Assembly (NCBI RefSeq): GCF_008373765.1
Contig: NZ_VUJW01000003.1
Location: forward strand, 930,001-994,000
Origin: Nocardioides antri
GTDB lineage: Bacteria; Actinomycetota; Actinomycetes; Propionibacteriales; Nocardioidaceae
DNA length: 64,000 nt
Reading direction: 5' to 3'
In this document: positions 41,467 through 50,191 of the stretch, one piece after another
Position numbering within the stretch: position 1 is the first letter of the stretch
Layout of the letters: each line of letters begins with the position of its first letter
Made by a program: the position numbers and the translations under genes
Notes under the pieces: model-generated
Seen by the model: only the letters and a program-made list of their open reading frames with translations
Told to the model about the DNA's origin: nothing
Database searches by the model: none

Positions 41467-42018
41467 TCACAGGTCGCACCTGGTCTTGAACCAGTCGGCC
41501 GCGACTCCGATCGCAGCGCGCTGCTCCGGCGTCAGCTGACGCTCGACCGCGGCGACCTCGGCGTTGGTCGGCCGCTCCGGCAGCTCGAGGATCCGGTCGG
41601 CGAGGGCGCGGATCCCGCGCCAGGTCGATGCGGACATGCCCTGCGGGCGCTCCAGGTCGGGCACCAGCGCCGCGAACTCCTTCATCACCGGTGCGATCGC
41701 GGCGGCGACCTGGTCGGGATCGGAGTGCTCCGTGGCGGCGCCCTTGATGGCTGTGACCATCCGGGAGAACGGGACGCAGACCGCGGCGACCGAGTCCGAC
41801 ATCGTCGAGGCGTCGTCGGAAGGGTCCGTCGGGTCCGCCTCGTCCGTCGGGTCCGTCGCTGCGACCTCGGCACCGGCGGTCGCGCCCGCGTCGTCGCCGG
41901 CGTCGTCGCCGTCGGTGGAGCAGGCGCCGACCAGCCCGGCGAGCCCGGCGAGAACGACCAGCAGCACCACGGGCGTGACGCCCGGAGCGGGCGAGCGGAG
42001 GAGGCGCATCCCCTTCAT
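41467..42018 (-). CDS. Lipoprotein with acidic DPT-rich linker
   Basis: 183 aa. Lipobox VGAC at about residue 33 follows a hydrophobic VVLLVVLAGLAGL. A linker of DPTDEADPTDPSDD type is followed by a helical domain (AVCVPFSRMVTAIKGAATEH, VMKEFAALVPDLERPQGMSA) with paired Cys (VCVPF and TRCDL). It is the third of three lipoprotein genes in a leftward series, but it is only distantly similar, if at all, to the other two. Function unknown. Confidence 0.7.
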   Translation of the reverse strand: MKGMRLLRSPAPGVTPVVLLVVLAGLAGLVGACSTDGDDAGDDAGATAGAEVAATDPTDEADPTDPSDDASTMSDSVAAVCVPFSRMVTAIKGAATEHSDPDQVAAAIAPVMKEFAALVPDLERPQGMSASTWRGIRALADRILELPERPTNAEVAAVERQLTPEQRAAIGVAADWFKTRCDL

Positions 42019-42041
42019 CGTCGCACGCCGTTCAACGCAGG

Positions 42042-42073
42042 ACGGCCGGTCCCGCAGCTGCGGGGCCGGCCGT
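42042..42073 (-). terminator. Hairpin terminator after lipoprotein gene
   Basis: 16-bp arms with one mismatch (ACGGCCGGTCCCGCAG against CTGCGGGGCCGGCCGT) and no loop spacer, 15 bp past the stop of the 42088-42579 gene. It shares its ACGGCCGGTCCCGCA arm with the hairpin at 42613-42648. Confidence 0.65.
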
Positions 42074-42087
42074 TCCTGGCGCGGGGA

Positions 42088-42579
42088 TCAGCTGGTCTCG
42101 ACCTCGGGGACGTCCGGCACCGCGTCGGCGCAGGTCTCCGACTCGTACTCGGTGAAGGCCTCGACCTTCTCGTTCTCGTCCTCGGACAGCTTGCCCTCGA
42201 GCTCCTCGAAGGCGTTCTCCTTGTCGAGGTCCGAGGCCTCCAGCGCCTCGATCTGCTCGAGCGAGATCTCGTAGCCCTCGCGGGCGTCGTCCGGGATGTC
42301 CTCGGGCGTGCCGACCTCGGCGAGCTCGTCGCCCCACCCCTGGAGCGCCGCCACGACGGCCTCGTTGTCCGAGGTGTCGACGCCCTCGGCCCAGGACGCG
42401 TCGTTCACGATCTCGCAGAACTCCTCGACGGACGCGTCCGCGGGCGGACCCGAGACCCCGCCACCTCCGGAGCCGTCGTCCGAGGAGTCCTCGTCGTCGC
42501 CGCACGCGCCGAGGACGCCGACGGCGAGGAGTACGACGCCGACGCTCGCAGCGCGCTTCCATCCAGCAAGCGGGTTCAT
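42088..42579 (-). CDS. Acidic lipoprotein, paralogue A
   Basis: 163 aa from ATG 42579. Lipobox GAC at residue 24-26 (LLAVGVLGAC). A Gly/Ser/Asp linker precedes a helical domain with EEFCEIVNDASWAEG, EVGTPEDIPDDAREGYE and a final ETCADAV. The two Cys probably pair. The segment VGTPEDIPDDAR is identical in the neighbouring gene 42665-43051, so the two are tandem duplicates. Each has its own similar hairpin. Function unknown; anchored to the outer face of the plasma membrane. Confidence 0.75.
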   Translation of the reverse strand: MNPLAGWKRAASVGVVLLAVGVLGACGDDEDSSDDGSGGGGVSGPPADASVEEFCEIVNDASWAEGVDTSDNEAVVAALQGWGDELAEVGTPEDIPDDAREGYEISLEQIEALEASDLDKENAFEELEGKLSEDENEKVEAFTEYESETCADAVPDVPEVETS

Positions 42580-42612
42580 GCCATCACCTTTCGTTGGGTT
42601 GCACACGTACGC

Positions 42613-42648
42613 CGACGGCCGGTCCCGCACCAGCGGAACCGGCCGTCG
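42613..42648 (-). terminator. Hairpin terminator after second lipoprotein gene
   Basis: 16-bp arms with one mismatch (CGACGGCCGGTCCCGC against GCGGAACCGGCCGTCG) and a 4-nt loop, 17 bp past the stop of 42665-43051. It resembles the hairpin at 42042-42073, so it was probably duplicated with the gene. Confidence 0.65.
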
Positions 42649-42664
42649 TGACGGTGCTACTAGA

Positions 42665-43051
42665 TCAGGTGGCCTCGGGGTCCGGGACCTCCGGGCCCCC
42701 GCAGGTCTCGCCGACGTAGGTGGCGTAGGCCTCGAACTCGTCCTGCTCCTCCTCGGAGAGGTCGTCCAGGAAGTTCTCGTCCTCGAGGTCCTCCTCCTCG
42801 ATGTCCTTGGCGAGCTCGACGATGGCTTCGAACCCAGCGCGCGCGTCGTCGGGGATGTCCTCGGGCGTGCCCACCTCCTCGGCCTCGTCGGCCCAGTCGT
42901 GGATGGCGTCGACGTCGTCTGGCTCCTGGGTCGCGACCTCGCAGAAGTCATCCTCGGAGGCGTCCGTCGGCGCACCCCCGCAGGCGGTCAGGGAGAACGC
43001 GAGGAGCGTGGCGGCGCCGACAGCTGCGGCAGAGCGCTTGATCCGGATCAT
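42665..43051 (-). CDS. Acidic lipoprotein, paralogue B
   Basis: 128 aa from ATG 43051 (MIRIKRSAAAVG); earlier Met is less likely because MIRIKRS gives a proper signal n-region and follows a GAAAGGAA-type RBS. Lipobox LTAC at about residue 24. The mature domain has DDFCEVATQEPDD, EEVGTPEDIPDDARAGFEAI and GETCGGPEV. It shares VGTPEDIPDDAR and the Cys positions with paralogue A but has a shorter linker. Function unknown. Confidence 0.75.
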   Translation of the reverse strand: MIRIKRSAAAVGAATLLAFSLTACGGAPTDASEDDFCEVATQEPDDVDAIHDWADEAEEVGTPEDIPDDARAGFEAIVELAKDIEEEDLEDENFLDDLSEEEQDEFEAYATYVGETCGGPEVPDPEAT

Positions 43052-43144
43052 GCTGACTTCCTTTCGGGATGACACCGGCACCGCGCGCACCGGGTCAAGA
43101 AGAACCACCGGCAGACTATTGACGATCACCGGTGGGCGAAAGAG

Positions 43145-43891
43145 CTATCCCCGGTGCGCCGGGCCGCGAAACCCGGCAGGCAGGGGCGTGGCGAGGAGCT
43201 CGGGCAGGAGCCCGAGGTACTCCCGGCGCGGGATCTCCTCCACACCCAGGCTCTCCAGGTGGGGGGTCGACCACTGCACGTCGACCAGCCGGCCCTCGGC
43301 TCCGTCCTCCGCGAGGAGGTCGACCAGCCCGACGAGGGCCACCTTCGAGGCGTCCCGCACGCGGTGGAACATCGACTCACCGGCGAACAGCCCGCCGATC
43401 GCGACGCCGTACAGACCACCGGCGAGGTCGCCGTCCTGCCACGCCTCGACCGAGTGCGCCCAGCCGAGCCGGTGCAGCTCGCCGTAGGCGTCCCGGATGC
43501 CGCGGTCGATCCACGCGCCGGGGCGGCGCGGGTCGCCGCAGGCCGCCACCACCGCGTCGAACGACGTGTCGACCCGGATCTCGAAGTCCCGCACCGACCG
43601 GCGGAGCGACCGCGACACGTGCAGGCCGTCGAGACGCAGCACCCCGCGGCGGGCCGGGCACCACCAGCCGATCGACGGCGCGACGCGGCTCCGCAGGCGC
43701 AGCCGCGGGGGCTCGGGCATGGGGAAGAGCCCGCGCCGGTACGCCGCCAGCAGGGTGCCGGGCGCGAGGTCCGCGCCGACCGCGACCAGGTCGTCGTCGG
43801 ACTCGAGCGCAGCGAGCTGCTCGCGCGACGGCAGCTCCCACGGCGTCGGCGGCGGCTCGATCGGCCCCTGCTGGTTGATCGGATGGTCCAT
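43145..43891 (-). CDS. aat: Leucyl/phenylalanyl-tRNA-protein transferase
   Basis: 248 aa from ATG 43891. The family motifs are clear: GLFPMPEPPRL, IGWWCPARRGVL, HVSRSLRRS, AWIDRGIRDAYGELHRLGWA, HSVEAWQDGDLAGGLYGVAI, GGLFAGESMFHRVRDASKVA and VDVQWSTPHLESLGVEEIPR. It adds Leu or Phe to N-terminal Arg/Lys of proteins so that ClpS/ClpAP-type proteases degrade them (N-degron pathway). It is divergent from the EcsC gene. Confidence 0.95.
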   Translation of the reverse strand: MDHPINQQGPIEPPPTPWELPSREQLAALESDDDLVAVGADLAPGTLLAAYRRGLFPMPEPPRLRLRSRVAPSIGWWCPARRGVLRLDGLHVSRSLRRSVRDFEIRVDTSFDAVVAACGDPRRPGAWIDRGIRDAYGELHRLGWAHSVEAWQDGDLAGGLYGVAIGGLFAGESMFHRVRDASKVALVGLVDLLAEDGAEGRLVDVQWSTPHLESLGVEEIPRREYLGLLPELLATPLPAGFRGPAHRG

Positions 43892-43928
43892 CGGAGGTGA
43901 CGGTACGGCGTACACCTACGCTGGTGAC

Positions 43929-44633
43929 ATGGCCAGCAGGTTGCAGCGCGGACTCGCCGCCGAGGCGGCTCGTGTCGTCGTACCCAAGATCACCGAGCTC
44001 GCGCCGGGGCTCACCACCTCCTTCGTCCGGGAGGCGTTGCACCGGGCGATCGCCGGCGTCGGCCCGCTGCCGCCCGCCGCCCAGGCGGCCGAGGCGCAGC
44101 TGCGCGAGCAGCACGGCGACGTGGACAAGGCGATCCACGAGGTGATCGAGAACCACGTCCGGTACGCCGGGCTCGGCGGCCTGGTGACGAACCTCGGCGG
44201 TCTGGTGACGGCAGCGATCATCGCGCCGGCCAACATCGCCGGCCTGGCGCTCATCCAGTGCCGGATGGTCGCCGGAATCGCGCACCTGCGCGGCTACGAC
44301 CTCGAGGACCCGCGCGTGCACAACGCCGTCCTGGTGGCGATCCTCGGGGAGGACTCGGTCCGCAAGATGGTGAAGAAGCTCCAGCTCCCCGCCCCGCCGA
44401 TGGCGATCGCCACCGCCCCGTCGCACGATCCCTCGCTCGACATGACGATCACCTCCGCCGTCGCTGCCGACCTGGTCGGCCGGGTGATCGGCAGGCGGAT
44501 GGCCACCACCGTCGGCAAGCGGGTGCCGGTCGTCGGCGGCCTCGTCGGCGCGGGGGTCGACGGCTACAGCACCTGGAAGGTCGGCCGGTACGCCGACCGC
44601 GAGTTCCTGCCCCGGGCCAACCTGTCGCGCTAG
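43929..44633 (+). CDS. EcsC-family protein
   Basis: 234 aa. Matches EcsC-like proteins: HRAIAGVGPLPPAAQAAEAQ, an amphipathic/hydrophobic GLGGLVTNLGGLVTAAIIAP segment, AGLALIQCRMVAGIAHLRGY and VRKMVKKLQLP. The long Gly/Ala-rich hydrophobic parts may insert in membranes. Function is unknown in bacteria (Bacillus EcsC accompanies an ABC transporter). Its stop shares a CTAG with the convergent sulfotransferase-like gene. Confidence 0.8.
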   Translation: MASRLQRGLAAEAARVVVPKITELAPGLTTSFVREALHRAIAGVGPLPPAAQAAEAQLREQHGDVDKAIHEVIENHVRYAGLGGLVTNLGGLVTAAIIAPANIAGLALIQCRMVAGIAHLRGYDLEDPRVHNAVLVAILGEDSVRKMVKKLQLPAPPMAIATAPSHDPSLDMTITSAVAADLVGRVIGRRMATTVGKRVPVVGGLVGAGVDGYSTWKVGRYADREFLPRANLSR

Positions 44634-45727
44634 GGCTCGAGGCGGCGCTTCAGCTCACGGGTCGCACGGGCGGCGAGACCGTGGGGGTCGGGGCGGCGGG
44701 CGGCCTCGGCGGTCATGCTGCTGAGGGCGCCGATCGCAGCGCGCATCGCGGCCTGCTTCCGCACCCGGTCGGGGTTGTGCCACCGCGCATCCGGGTCGGG
44801 ACGGACGGGCCGCAGCTCGTCGAGGTCGCCGATCACGTCGATGCCGCTCGCGGTGATCCACTCCAGGGACCGCTCGGTCCGCTCCTCGACCCAGTCGTAG
44901 TTGTCGGGCCTGAGCGTGACCGGTGCCGAGCGGTGTGGGAAGAGCGTGCCGTCGGCGACCATCCGGCGGAGGAGCTCGTCGTAGTCCCCCTCGCGCGCGA
45001 CCTTCCGCCCGAGCGCCTGGTTGAGCTGCCGGAGCACCTGCGTCTCAGCGACACCGAGCGACTCGTTGGTCGCCTCGCTGTCGAGCGGCGCCCAGGCGGG
45101 GTCGATCTGGAACGCCTGGCACATCCGGGTCCAGAGCGTGTCCTGCTGGTCGGAGCCGTTCCGGCGCTTGGAGGGTACGACGACCAGGTGGATCCGCTCC
45201 GGCGGGACCGCCATGCCCCACGTCGACAGCACGTCCGGGATGTCGAAGGCCTGCATCATGAACGGCTTGCCCATCCGCGAGCGGCGGAGGAACTTCCGGA
45301 ACGACCAGGCCCGGCCCTGCTTGACGCTCTCCTGCCAGGCGGCTGCCAGCTGCCGCGCGAGGTCGCGGGCGGAGTAGACGATGTGCACCTCGCTGCCGGC
45401 GAGGTCGTTCATCGCGCGCTGGATCACCTTCGGCGGCGCGGGCGCGAGGATCTCGTGGCTGATGATGACGTTGCCCTCGAGCCTCCGCGTGCGGCGCATC
45501 AGCGACTCCCACGCACCGTCGGCGTGGCCGGGCGCGCCGCCCCAGTCCTGCTCGGTGAGGTCGAGCGCGGCCCGGAACTGCGACAGCTCTGGGCGCGCCA
45601 GCCGCGACGTCGACGGGAAGTGGACGCCGCGGTCCGCCAGGGTCTTGGCGTTCCGGCCCAGCCGCGTCTGGATGTAGGTCGTCCCTGTCTTCGGCGCACC
45701 GATGTGCAGGTGGACGACCCTGGTCAT
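44630..45727 (-). CDS. Sulfotransferase-like protein in the leucine operon
   Basis: 365 aa. The N-terminal PAPS-binding-type P-loop is HLHIGAPKTGTTYIQTRL (5'-phosphosulfate loop KTGTT), and a 3'-phosphate-binding-like region is VHIVYSARDLARQLAAAWQE. These fit the sulfotransferase superfamily (PF13469-like). The ATG at 45727 overlaps the HMG-CoA lyase stop (ATGA), placing it as last gene of the leucine-catabolic operon, an unexpected partner. The acceptor substrate is unknown; transfer to a lipid or sugar at the cell envelope is typical of relatives. Confidence 0.75.
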   Translation of the reverse strand: MTRVVHLHIGAPKTGTTYIQTRLGRNAKTLADRGVHFPSTSRLARPELSQFRAALDLTEQDWGGAPGHADGAWESLMRRTRRLEGNVIISHEILAPAPPKVIQRAMNDLAGSEVHIVYSARDLARQLAAAWQESVKQGRAWSFRKFLRRSRMGKPFMMQAFDIPDVLSTWGMAVPPERIHLVVVPSKRRNGSDQQDTLWTRMCQAFQIDPAWAPLDSEATNESLGVAETQVLRQLNQALGRKVAREGDYDELLRRMVADGTLFPHRSAPVTLRPDNYDWVEERTERSLEWITASGIDVIGDLDELRPVRPDPDARWHNPDRVRKQAAMRAAIGALSSMTAEAARRPDPHGLAARATRELKRRLEP

Positions 45728-46671
45728 GCGGGAGATTGTGCCAGCGCACGCACCACGGCCGACGGGCTGGGCCGTCCCAGGTGGGCCGCCATCCCGGTGC
45801 TGGCGTCGACCACGGCCTGCAGGTCGACCCCGTGCTCGATGCCGAGGCCGGTCAGGAACCACACCAGGTCCTCGGTCGCCAGGTTGCCCGTCGCGCTGCG
45901 GGCATAGGGGCATCCGCCGAGCCCACCGGCGGAGGCGTCGTAGGTCGTCACGCCGGCCTGCAGCCCGGCGTGCACGTTGGTGAGCGCCTGCCCGTAGGTG
46001 TCGTGGAAGTGCAGCGCGAGCCGGTCGACTCCGACGCCGGCGCGGCCGAACCCGGCGATCAGCGCCTTGACGTGGCCGGCCGTCGCGACCCCGATCGTGT
46101 CGCCGAGGCTGAGCTGCTGGCAGCCCAGGTCGAGCAGCCGCTTGCCGACGGTGACGACCTGCTCGACGGGCACCGGGCCCTCCCAGGGGTCGCCGAAGCA
46201 CATCGAGACGTAGCCGCGGACGTCGAGCCCGGCCGCGAGCGCCCGCGCGACGGTCGGCTCGAACATCGCGAACTGGCTGTCCAGCGTGCGGTTGAGGTTC
46301 TTGGCCGCGAACGTCTCGGTGGCGGAGGCGAAGACGGCGATGTGGCGCAGGCCCAGGTCGAGGGCCCGGTCAAGACCGCGGTCGTTGGGGACCAGCACCG
46401 GCAGCTCGCGGGCACGGTCCCCGAGGTCGGCGCTGAGCCCGGTCATCAGCTCGGCGGCATCGGCGAGCTGCGGCACCCACTTGGGGTGGACGAAGCTCGT
46501 GGCCTCGACGATCGGCAGCCCGGCGGCGAGCAGCTGCCGGACGAAGCTCGCCTTGACCTCGGTCGGCACCAGAGCCTGCTCGTTCTGCAGCCCGTCGCGC
46601 GGACCGACCTCGTAGATCGTCACCCGCTCGGGAAGGCCCGCCTCGGGGACGACCATCGGGAGGCCGGTCAT
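45724..46671 (-). CDS. Hydroxymethylglutaryl-CoA lyase
   Basis: 315 aa from ATG 46671. HMGL/DRE-TIM motifs: YEVGPRDGLQNE (metal and substrate), EATSFVHPKWVPQLADA, SLGDTIGVATAGHV, LHFHDTYGQALTNV and GGLGGCPYARSATGNLATED (catalytic Cys). It splits HMG-CoA into acetyl-CoA and acetoacetate, the last step of leucine breakdown. Overlaps the biotin carboxylase gene before and the sulfotransferase gene after, both as ATGA. Confidence 0.95.
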   Translation of the reverse strand: MTGLPMVVPEAGLPERVTIYEVGPRDGLQNEQALVPTEVKASFVRQLLAAGLPIVEATSFVHPKWVPQLADAAELMTGLSADLGDRARELPVLVPNDRGLDRALDLGLRHIAVFASATETFAAKNLNRTLDSQFAMFEPTVARALAAGLDVRGYVSMCFGDPWEGPVPVEQVVTVGKRLLDLGCQQLSLGDTIGVATAGHVKALIAGFGRAGVGVDRLALHFHDTYGQALTNVHAGLQAGVTTYDASAGGLGGCPYARSATGNLATEDLVWFLTGLGIEHGVDLQAVVDASTGMAAHLGRPSPSAVVRALAQSPA

Positions 46672-48494
46672 GACGCCTCCACCGTGAACAGCGGCGCGCC
46701 GAGGGCGACCTGGTCGCCGGTCGCGGCGGTGACGGCGGAGACCACGCCGTCGTACGGCGCCTTCAGCGCGAGCTCCATCTTCATCGCCTCGACGACGCCG
46801 AGGACGTCGCCAGCAGCGACGGTGTCCCCCTCGGTGACGCGGACGTCGAGCACGGTGCCGGGCATCGGCGCGACCACCGTGCCGTCGCCGGAGTCGACGC
46901 CGTGGTCGGCTGCCGCGTCGGGACGCAGGAACACGTAGCGCTGGCCGTGGTGCGAGAGCTCGACGCCGTGCGCGGTGACGATCGTGACCGGGTGCTCGGA
47001 CGACGCTGCCGGGGGCGGTCCGAGGACGACCGAGCCGTCCTCGAAGTCGACCCGCACCGGCGCCGGCGGGCCCCCGATCCGGAAGCCGTCGGACGCGAAC
47101 GGGCCGCTGCGGGTCGCGTGGGCGCGCTGCCAGGCGTGGGCCGCGAGCTCGCGGGCCGGTGCCGGGTCGGGCCGCGGGACCTCGTTGCGGTCGAGCCAGG
47201 CGGTGTCGATCTCCCCGTTGCCGAACGCCTCGCCCGCGACCAGCCCGCGCAGGAACCCGGTGTTGGTGGTGAGGCCCAGGATCGCGGTGTCGTCGAGCGC
47301 GCGGACGAGGGTACGCCGGGCGCGCTCGCGATCGGGCGCGAAGACGACCACCTTGCCGAGCATCGGGTCGTACGAGGTGCTCACCACCTGTCCCGGCTCC
47401 AGCGCGTGGTCGACCCGCGCCCGGAACGACCAGTGGACAGCAGTGGCCGTGCCGGCCTGCGGGAGGAACCCGGCGTACGCGTCCTCGGCGTAGACGCGCG
47501 CCTCGATCGCGTGGCCGGCCGGCACGATGTCGTCCTGCTGGTAGCGGAGCCGGTCGCCGACCGCGACGTGGAGCTGGGCCTCGACCAGGTCGACGCCGGT
47601 GACCTCCTCGGTGACCGGGTGCTCGACCTGGAGCCGGGTGTTCATCTCGAGGAAGTAGAACTCGCCCGTGTCGGCGTCGAGGAGGAACTCGACGGTCCCG
47701 GCGTTGGTGTAGCCGACCGCGCGGGCGAGCTCGACGGCCGCCTCGTGGATCCGCTCGCGCACGTCGTCGGCGAGGTTCGGCGCGGGAGCCTCCTCGACCA
47801 CCTTCTGGTGCCGCCGCTGGACCGAGCATTCGCGGGTCAGCAGGTGGATGACGTTGCCGTGGGTGTCGCCGAGGACCTGGACCTCGATGTGGCGGCCGCG
47901 CTCGACGTACTTCTCCAGCAGCATGGTGTCGTCGCCGAACGCGCTCGCCGACTCGCGCTTCGCCGCGGCGATCGCGTTGTCGAGCTCGGCGGCGGAGCGG
48001 ACGATGCGCATGCCCTTGCCACCGCCGCCGGCGGCCGCCTTGACCAGGACCGGGAAGTCCTTGGTCTCGAGGCTCGGCGCGGGCGCACCTCCCACCTCGA
48101 CCAGCGGGTGCGACGGCACGACGGGCACACCCGCCTCCACCGCGATCTCGCGGGCGGCGTCCTTGCGGCCCATCCGCTCGATCACCTCGGGCGTCGGACC
48201 CACCCAGGTGATGCCGGCGTCGGCGACGGCGCGGGCGAAGCCGGCGTTCTCCGAGAGGAAGCCGTAGCCGGGGTGGACCGCGTCGGCGCCGACCTCCTTG
48301 GCCGCTGCGATCACGGCGGCGGCGTCGAGGTAGGACGGCACGAGGACGGCGACGTCGGCCTCCCGCACGTGCGGCGCGCCGGCGTCGGCCTCGGTGTAGA
48401 CGGCGGCGGTGCGAATGCCGTGGGCCTCGCAGGTGCGGAAGACACGGAGCGCGATCTCGCCGCGGTTGGCGACGAGCAGGGTCTGGATGTTCAT
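46668..48494 (-). CDS. accA1: Methylcrotonyl/acyl-CoA carboxylase biotin-containing alpha subunit
   Basis: 608 aa. Biotin carboxylase (1-445: LVANRGEIALRVFRTCEAHG; ATP-grasp KAAAGGGGKGMRIV; EMNTRLQVEHPVTE), a linker, and a C-terminal biotinyl domain with VEAMKMELAL. Shorter than propionyl-CoA carboxylases with BT domains, as for actinobacterial AccA1. Operon context with HMG-CoA lyase and the carboxyltransferase makes 3-methylcrotonyl-CoA the likely substrate. It uses ATP and bicarbonate to carboxylate biotin. Confidence 0.93.
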   Translation of the reverse strand: MNIQTLLVANRGEIALRVFRTCEAHGIRTAAVYTEADAGAPHVREADVAVLVPSYLDAAAVIAAAKEVGADAVHPGYGFLSENAGFARAVADAGITWVGPTPEVIERMGRKDAAREIAVEAGVPVVPSHPLVEVGGAPAPSLETKDFPVLVKAAAGGGGKGMRIVRSAAELDNAIAAAKRESASAFGDDTMLLEKYVERGRHIEVQVLGDTHGNVIHLLTRECSVQRRHQKVVEEAPAPNLADDVRERIHEAAVELARAVGYTNAGTVEFLLDADTGEFYFLEMNTRLQVEHPVTEEVTGVDLVEAQLHVAVGDRLRYQQDDIVPAGHAIEARVYAEDAYAGFLPQAGTATAVHWSFRARVDHALEPGQVVSTSYDPMLGKVVVFAPDRERARRTLVRALDDTAILGLTTNTGFLRGLVAGEAFGNGEIDTAWLDRNEVPRPDPAPARELAAHAWQRAHATRSGPFASDGFRIGGPPAPVRVDFEDGSVVLGPPPAASSEHPVTIVTAHGVELSHHGQRYVFLRPDAAADHGVDSGDGTVVAPMPGTVLDVRVTEGDTVAAGDVLGVVEAMKMELALKAPYDGVVSAVTAATGDQVALGAPLFTVEAS

Positions 48495-48507
48495 GTCGGT
48501 GTCCCCA

Positions 48508-50088
48508 TCACATCCGGAAGATCCCGTACGACGGCTCGGGCACCGGCGTCCGCGCCGTCACCGCCAGCGCCATCCCGAGCACCCGTCGGGTGTCGGCCGG
48601 GTCGATCACGCCGTCGTCCCACAGGCGGGCGGTGGCGTAGTAGGGCGAGCCCTGGGTCTCGTACTGGTCGCGGATCCGGTCCTTGAACTCGTTGGTCTCA
48701 GGGGAGTCGTCCTCGCGGCCGGCAACGGTGGCGAGCACGTTGGCCGCCTGGTCGCCGCCCATCACCGAGATCCGGGCGTTGGGCCACATCCACAGGAACC
48801 GCGGGTCGTAGGCGCGGCCGCACATCCCGTAGTTGCCGGCGCCGAACGAGCCGCCGATGACCACCGTGAGCTTGGGCACGACGCTGCACGCGACCGCCGT
48901 GACGAGCTTGGCCCCGTCCCGGGCGATGCCGCGGTTCTCGTAGTCCTTGCCGACCATGAAGCCACTGATGTTCTGGAGGAAGAGGAGCGGGATGCCGCGC
49001 TGGTTGCACAGCTCCACGAAGTGCGCGCCCTTCAGGGCCGACTCGCTGAACAGGATGCCGTTGTTGGCGACGATCCCGACCGGGTGGCCGTGGATCCGCG
49101 CGAACCCGCAGACCAGGGTCTCGCCGTACAGCTGCTTGAACTCCTGGAGCCGGGAGCCGTCGACGAGGCGCCGGATCACCTCGCGGACGTCGTACGGCGT
49201 CCGGGTGCTGGTCGGCACCACCGAGTAGATCGACTCCGGCGGCTCGTGCGGCTCCTCGGGGTCTCGACAGGCTCGACCACCAAGTGAGGCATCGCTGGTC
49301 GAGCTTGTCGAGACCTCCGGCAGCGTCGCGACGATGCCCCGCAGGATCTGCAGCGCGTGGGCGTCGTCCTCGGCGAGGTGGTCGACCACGCCGGACGTGC
49401 GCGCGTGCACGTCGCCGCCGCCGAGCTCCTCGGCCGTCACGACCTCGCCGGTCGCCGCCTTCACCAGCGGCGGGCCGCCGAGGAAGATCGTGCCCTGGTT
49501 GCGGACGATGACCGTCTCGTCGGACATCGCAGGGACGTAGGCGCCGCCGGCCGTGCAGGACCCCATGACCGCGGCCAGCTGCGGGATGCCGCGGGCGGAC
49601 ATGTTGGCCTGGTTGAAGAAGATCCGGCCGAAGTGCTCCCTGTCGGGGAACACCTCGTCCTGCATCGGGAGGAACGCGCCGCCGGAGTCCACCAGGTAGA
49701 TGCAGGGCAGGTCGTTCTCGGCGGCGATGGCCTGCGCCCGCAGGTGCTTCTTGACCGTGATCGGGTAGTAGGTGCCGCCCTTCACGGTGGCGTCGTTGGC
49801 GAGCACGAGGCACTCCCGGCCCTCGACGCGGCCGATCCCGGCCACCACGCCCGCCGCCGGCACTGCGTAGTTGTCGAGGGGGTCGTCCGGGGCGCCGTAC
49901 ATGCCGAACGCCGCCAGCGGCGCGATCTCCAGGAACGGGCTGCCGGGGTCGAGCAGCCGGTCCACCCGCTCGCGGGGCAGGAGCTTGCCGCGGTCGGTGT
50001 GCTTCTTCCGGGCGGCCTCGCTGCCGCCCTCCCGCACCCGGGCCAGCCGCTCGCGCAGCTCGACCGTGAGCTCCTCGAGACTCGTCAT
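48508..50088 (-). CDS. accD1: Methylcrotonyl-CoA carboxylase carboxyltransferase beta subunit
   Basis: 526 aa carboxyltransferase with the crotonase-like halves: [40 protein letters not shown], and [48 protein letters not shown]. It transfers CO2 from biotin to methylcrotonyl-CoA. Residues about 258-277 are an extra acidic/Ser-rich stretch encoded by a palindromic repeat (49260-49315) that keeps the frame. First gene of the leftward leucine operon; a perfect 24-bp palindrome lies just upstream. Confidence 0.93.
   Translation of the reverse strand: MTSLEELTVELRERLARVREGGSEAARKKHTDRGKLLPRERVDRLLDPGSPFLEIAPLAAFGMYGAPDDPLDNYAVPAAGVVAGIGRVEGRECLVLANDATVKGGTYYPITVKKHLRAQAIAAENDLPCIYLVDSGGAFLPMQDEVFPDREHFGRIFFNQANMSARGIPQLAAVMGSCTAGGAYVPAMSDETVIVRNQGTIFLGGPPLVKAATGEVVTAEELGGGDVHARTSGVVDHLAEDDAHALQILRGIVATLPEVSTSSTSDASLGGRACRDPEEPHEPPESIYSVVPTSTRTPYDVREVIRRLVDGSRLQEFKQLYGETLVCGFARIHGHPVGIVANNGILFSESALKGAHFVELCNQRGIPLLFLQNISGFMVGKDYENRGIARDGAKLVTAVACSVVPKLTVVIGGSFGAGNYGMCGRAYDPRFLWMWPNARISVMGGDQAANVLATVAGREDDSPETNEFKDRIRDQYETQGSPYYATARLWDDGVIDPADTRRVLGMALAVTARTPVPEPSYGIFRM
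49260..49315. repeat. Palindromic repeat inserted in frame in accD1
   Basis: 20-bp arms with one mismatch (GGTCTCGACAGGCTCGACCA against TGGTCGAGCTTGTCGAGACC) around a 16-nt loop. The insert encodes [16 protein letters not shown] in the linker between the two halves of the protein. The same arm occurs at 62708-62726 and related sequences at 58231-58270 and 59890-59929. Confidence 0.8.
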
Positions 50089-50092
50089 GGCA

Positions 50093-50116
50093 CGAGGTTA
50101 ACGATCGTTAACCTCG
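50093..50116. promoter_or_regulatory. Perfect 24-bp palindromic operator of the leucine operon
   Basis: Half-site CGAGGTTAACGA is mirrored exactly, centre at GATC, directly 5' of the accD1 ATG (50088). A related, less perfect site precedes the TetR gene at 50783. The form suits a TetR dimer; a BkaR-like branched-chain catabolism regulator is the natural candidate. Confidence 0.75.
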
Positions 50117-50191
50117 TCGGTCAATCGGCTGTCCGGCCGAGGGAGGGGTACTGGACCTCCAGACACGCGATCGAGAAGGAGACACCTGGCA

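Noticed and set aside
41815-41880. GGGTCCGTCGG-type short tandem repeats
   Set aside because: They encode the acidic DPT linker of a lipoprotein; low-complexity coding, not a CRISPR or VNTR with flanking structure.
46902-48686. Rightward 594-codon frame in the carboxylase region
   Set aside because: It is antisense to accA1, which has all biotin carboxylase motifs.
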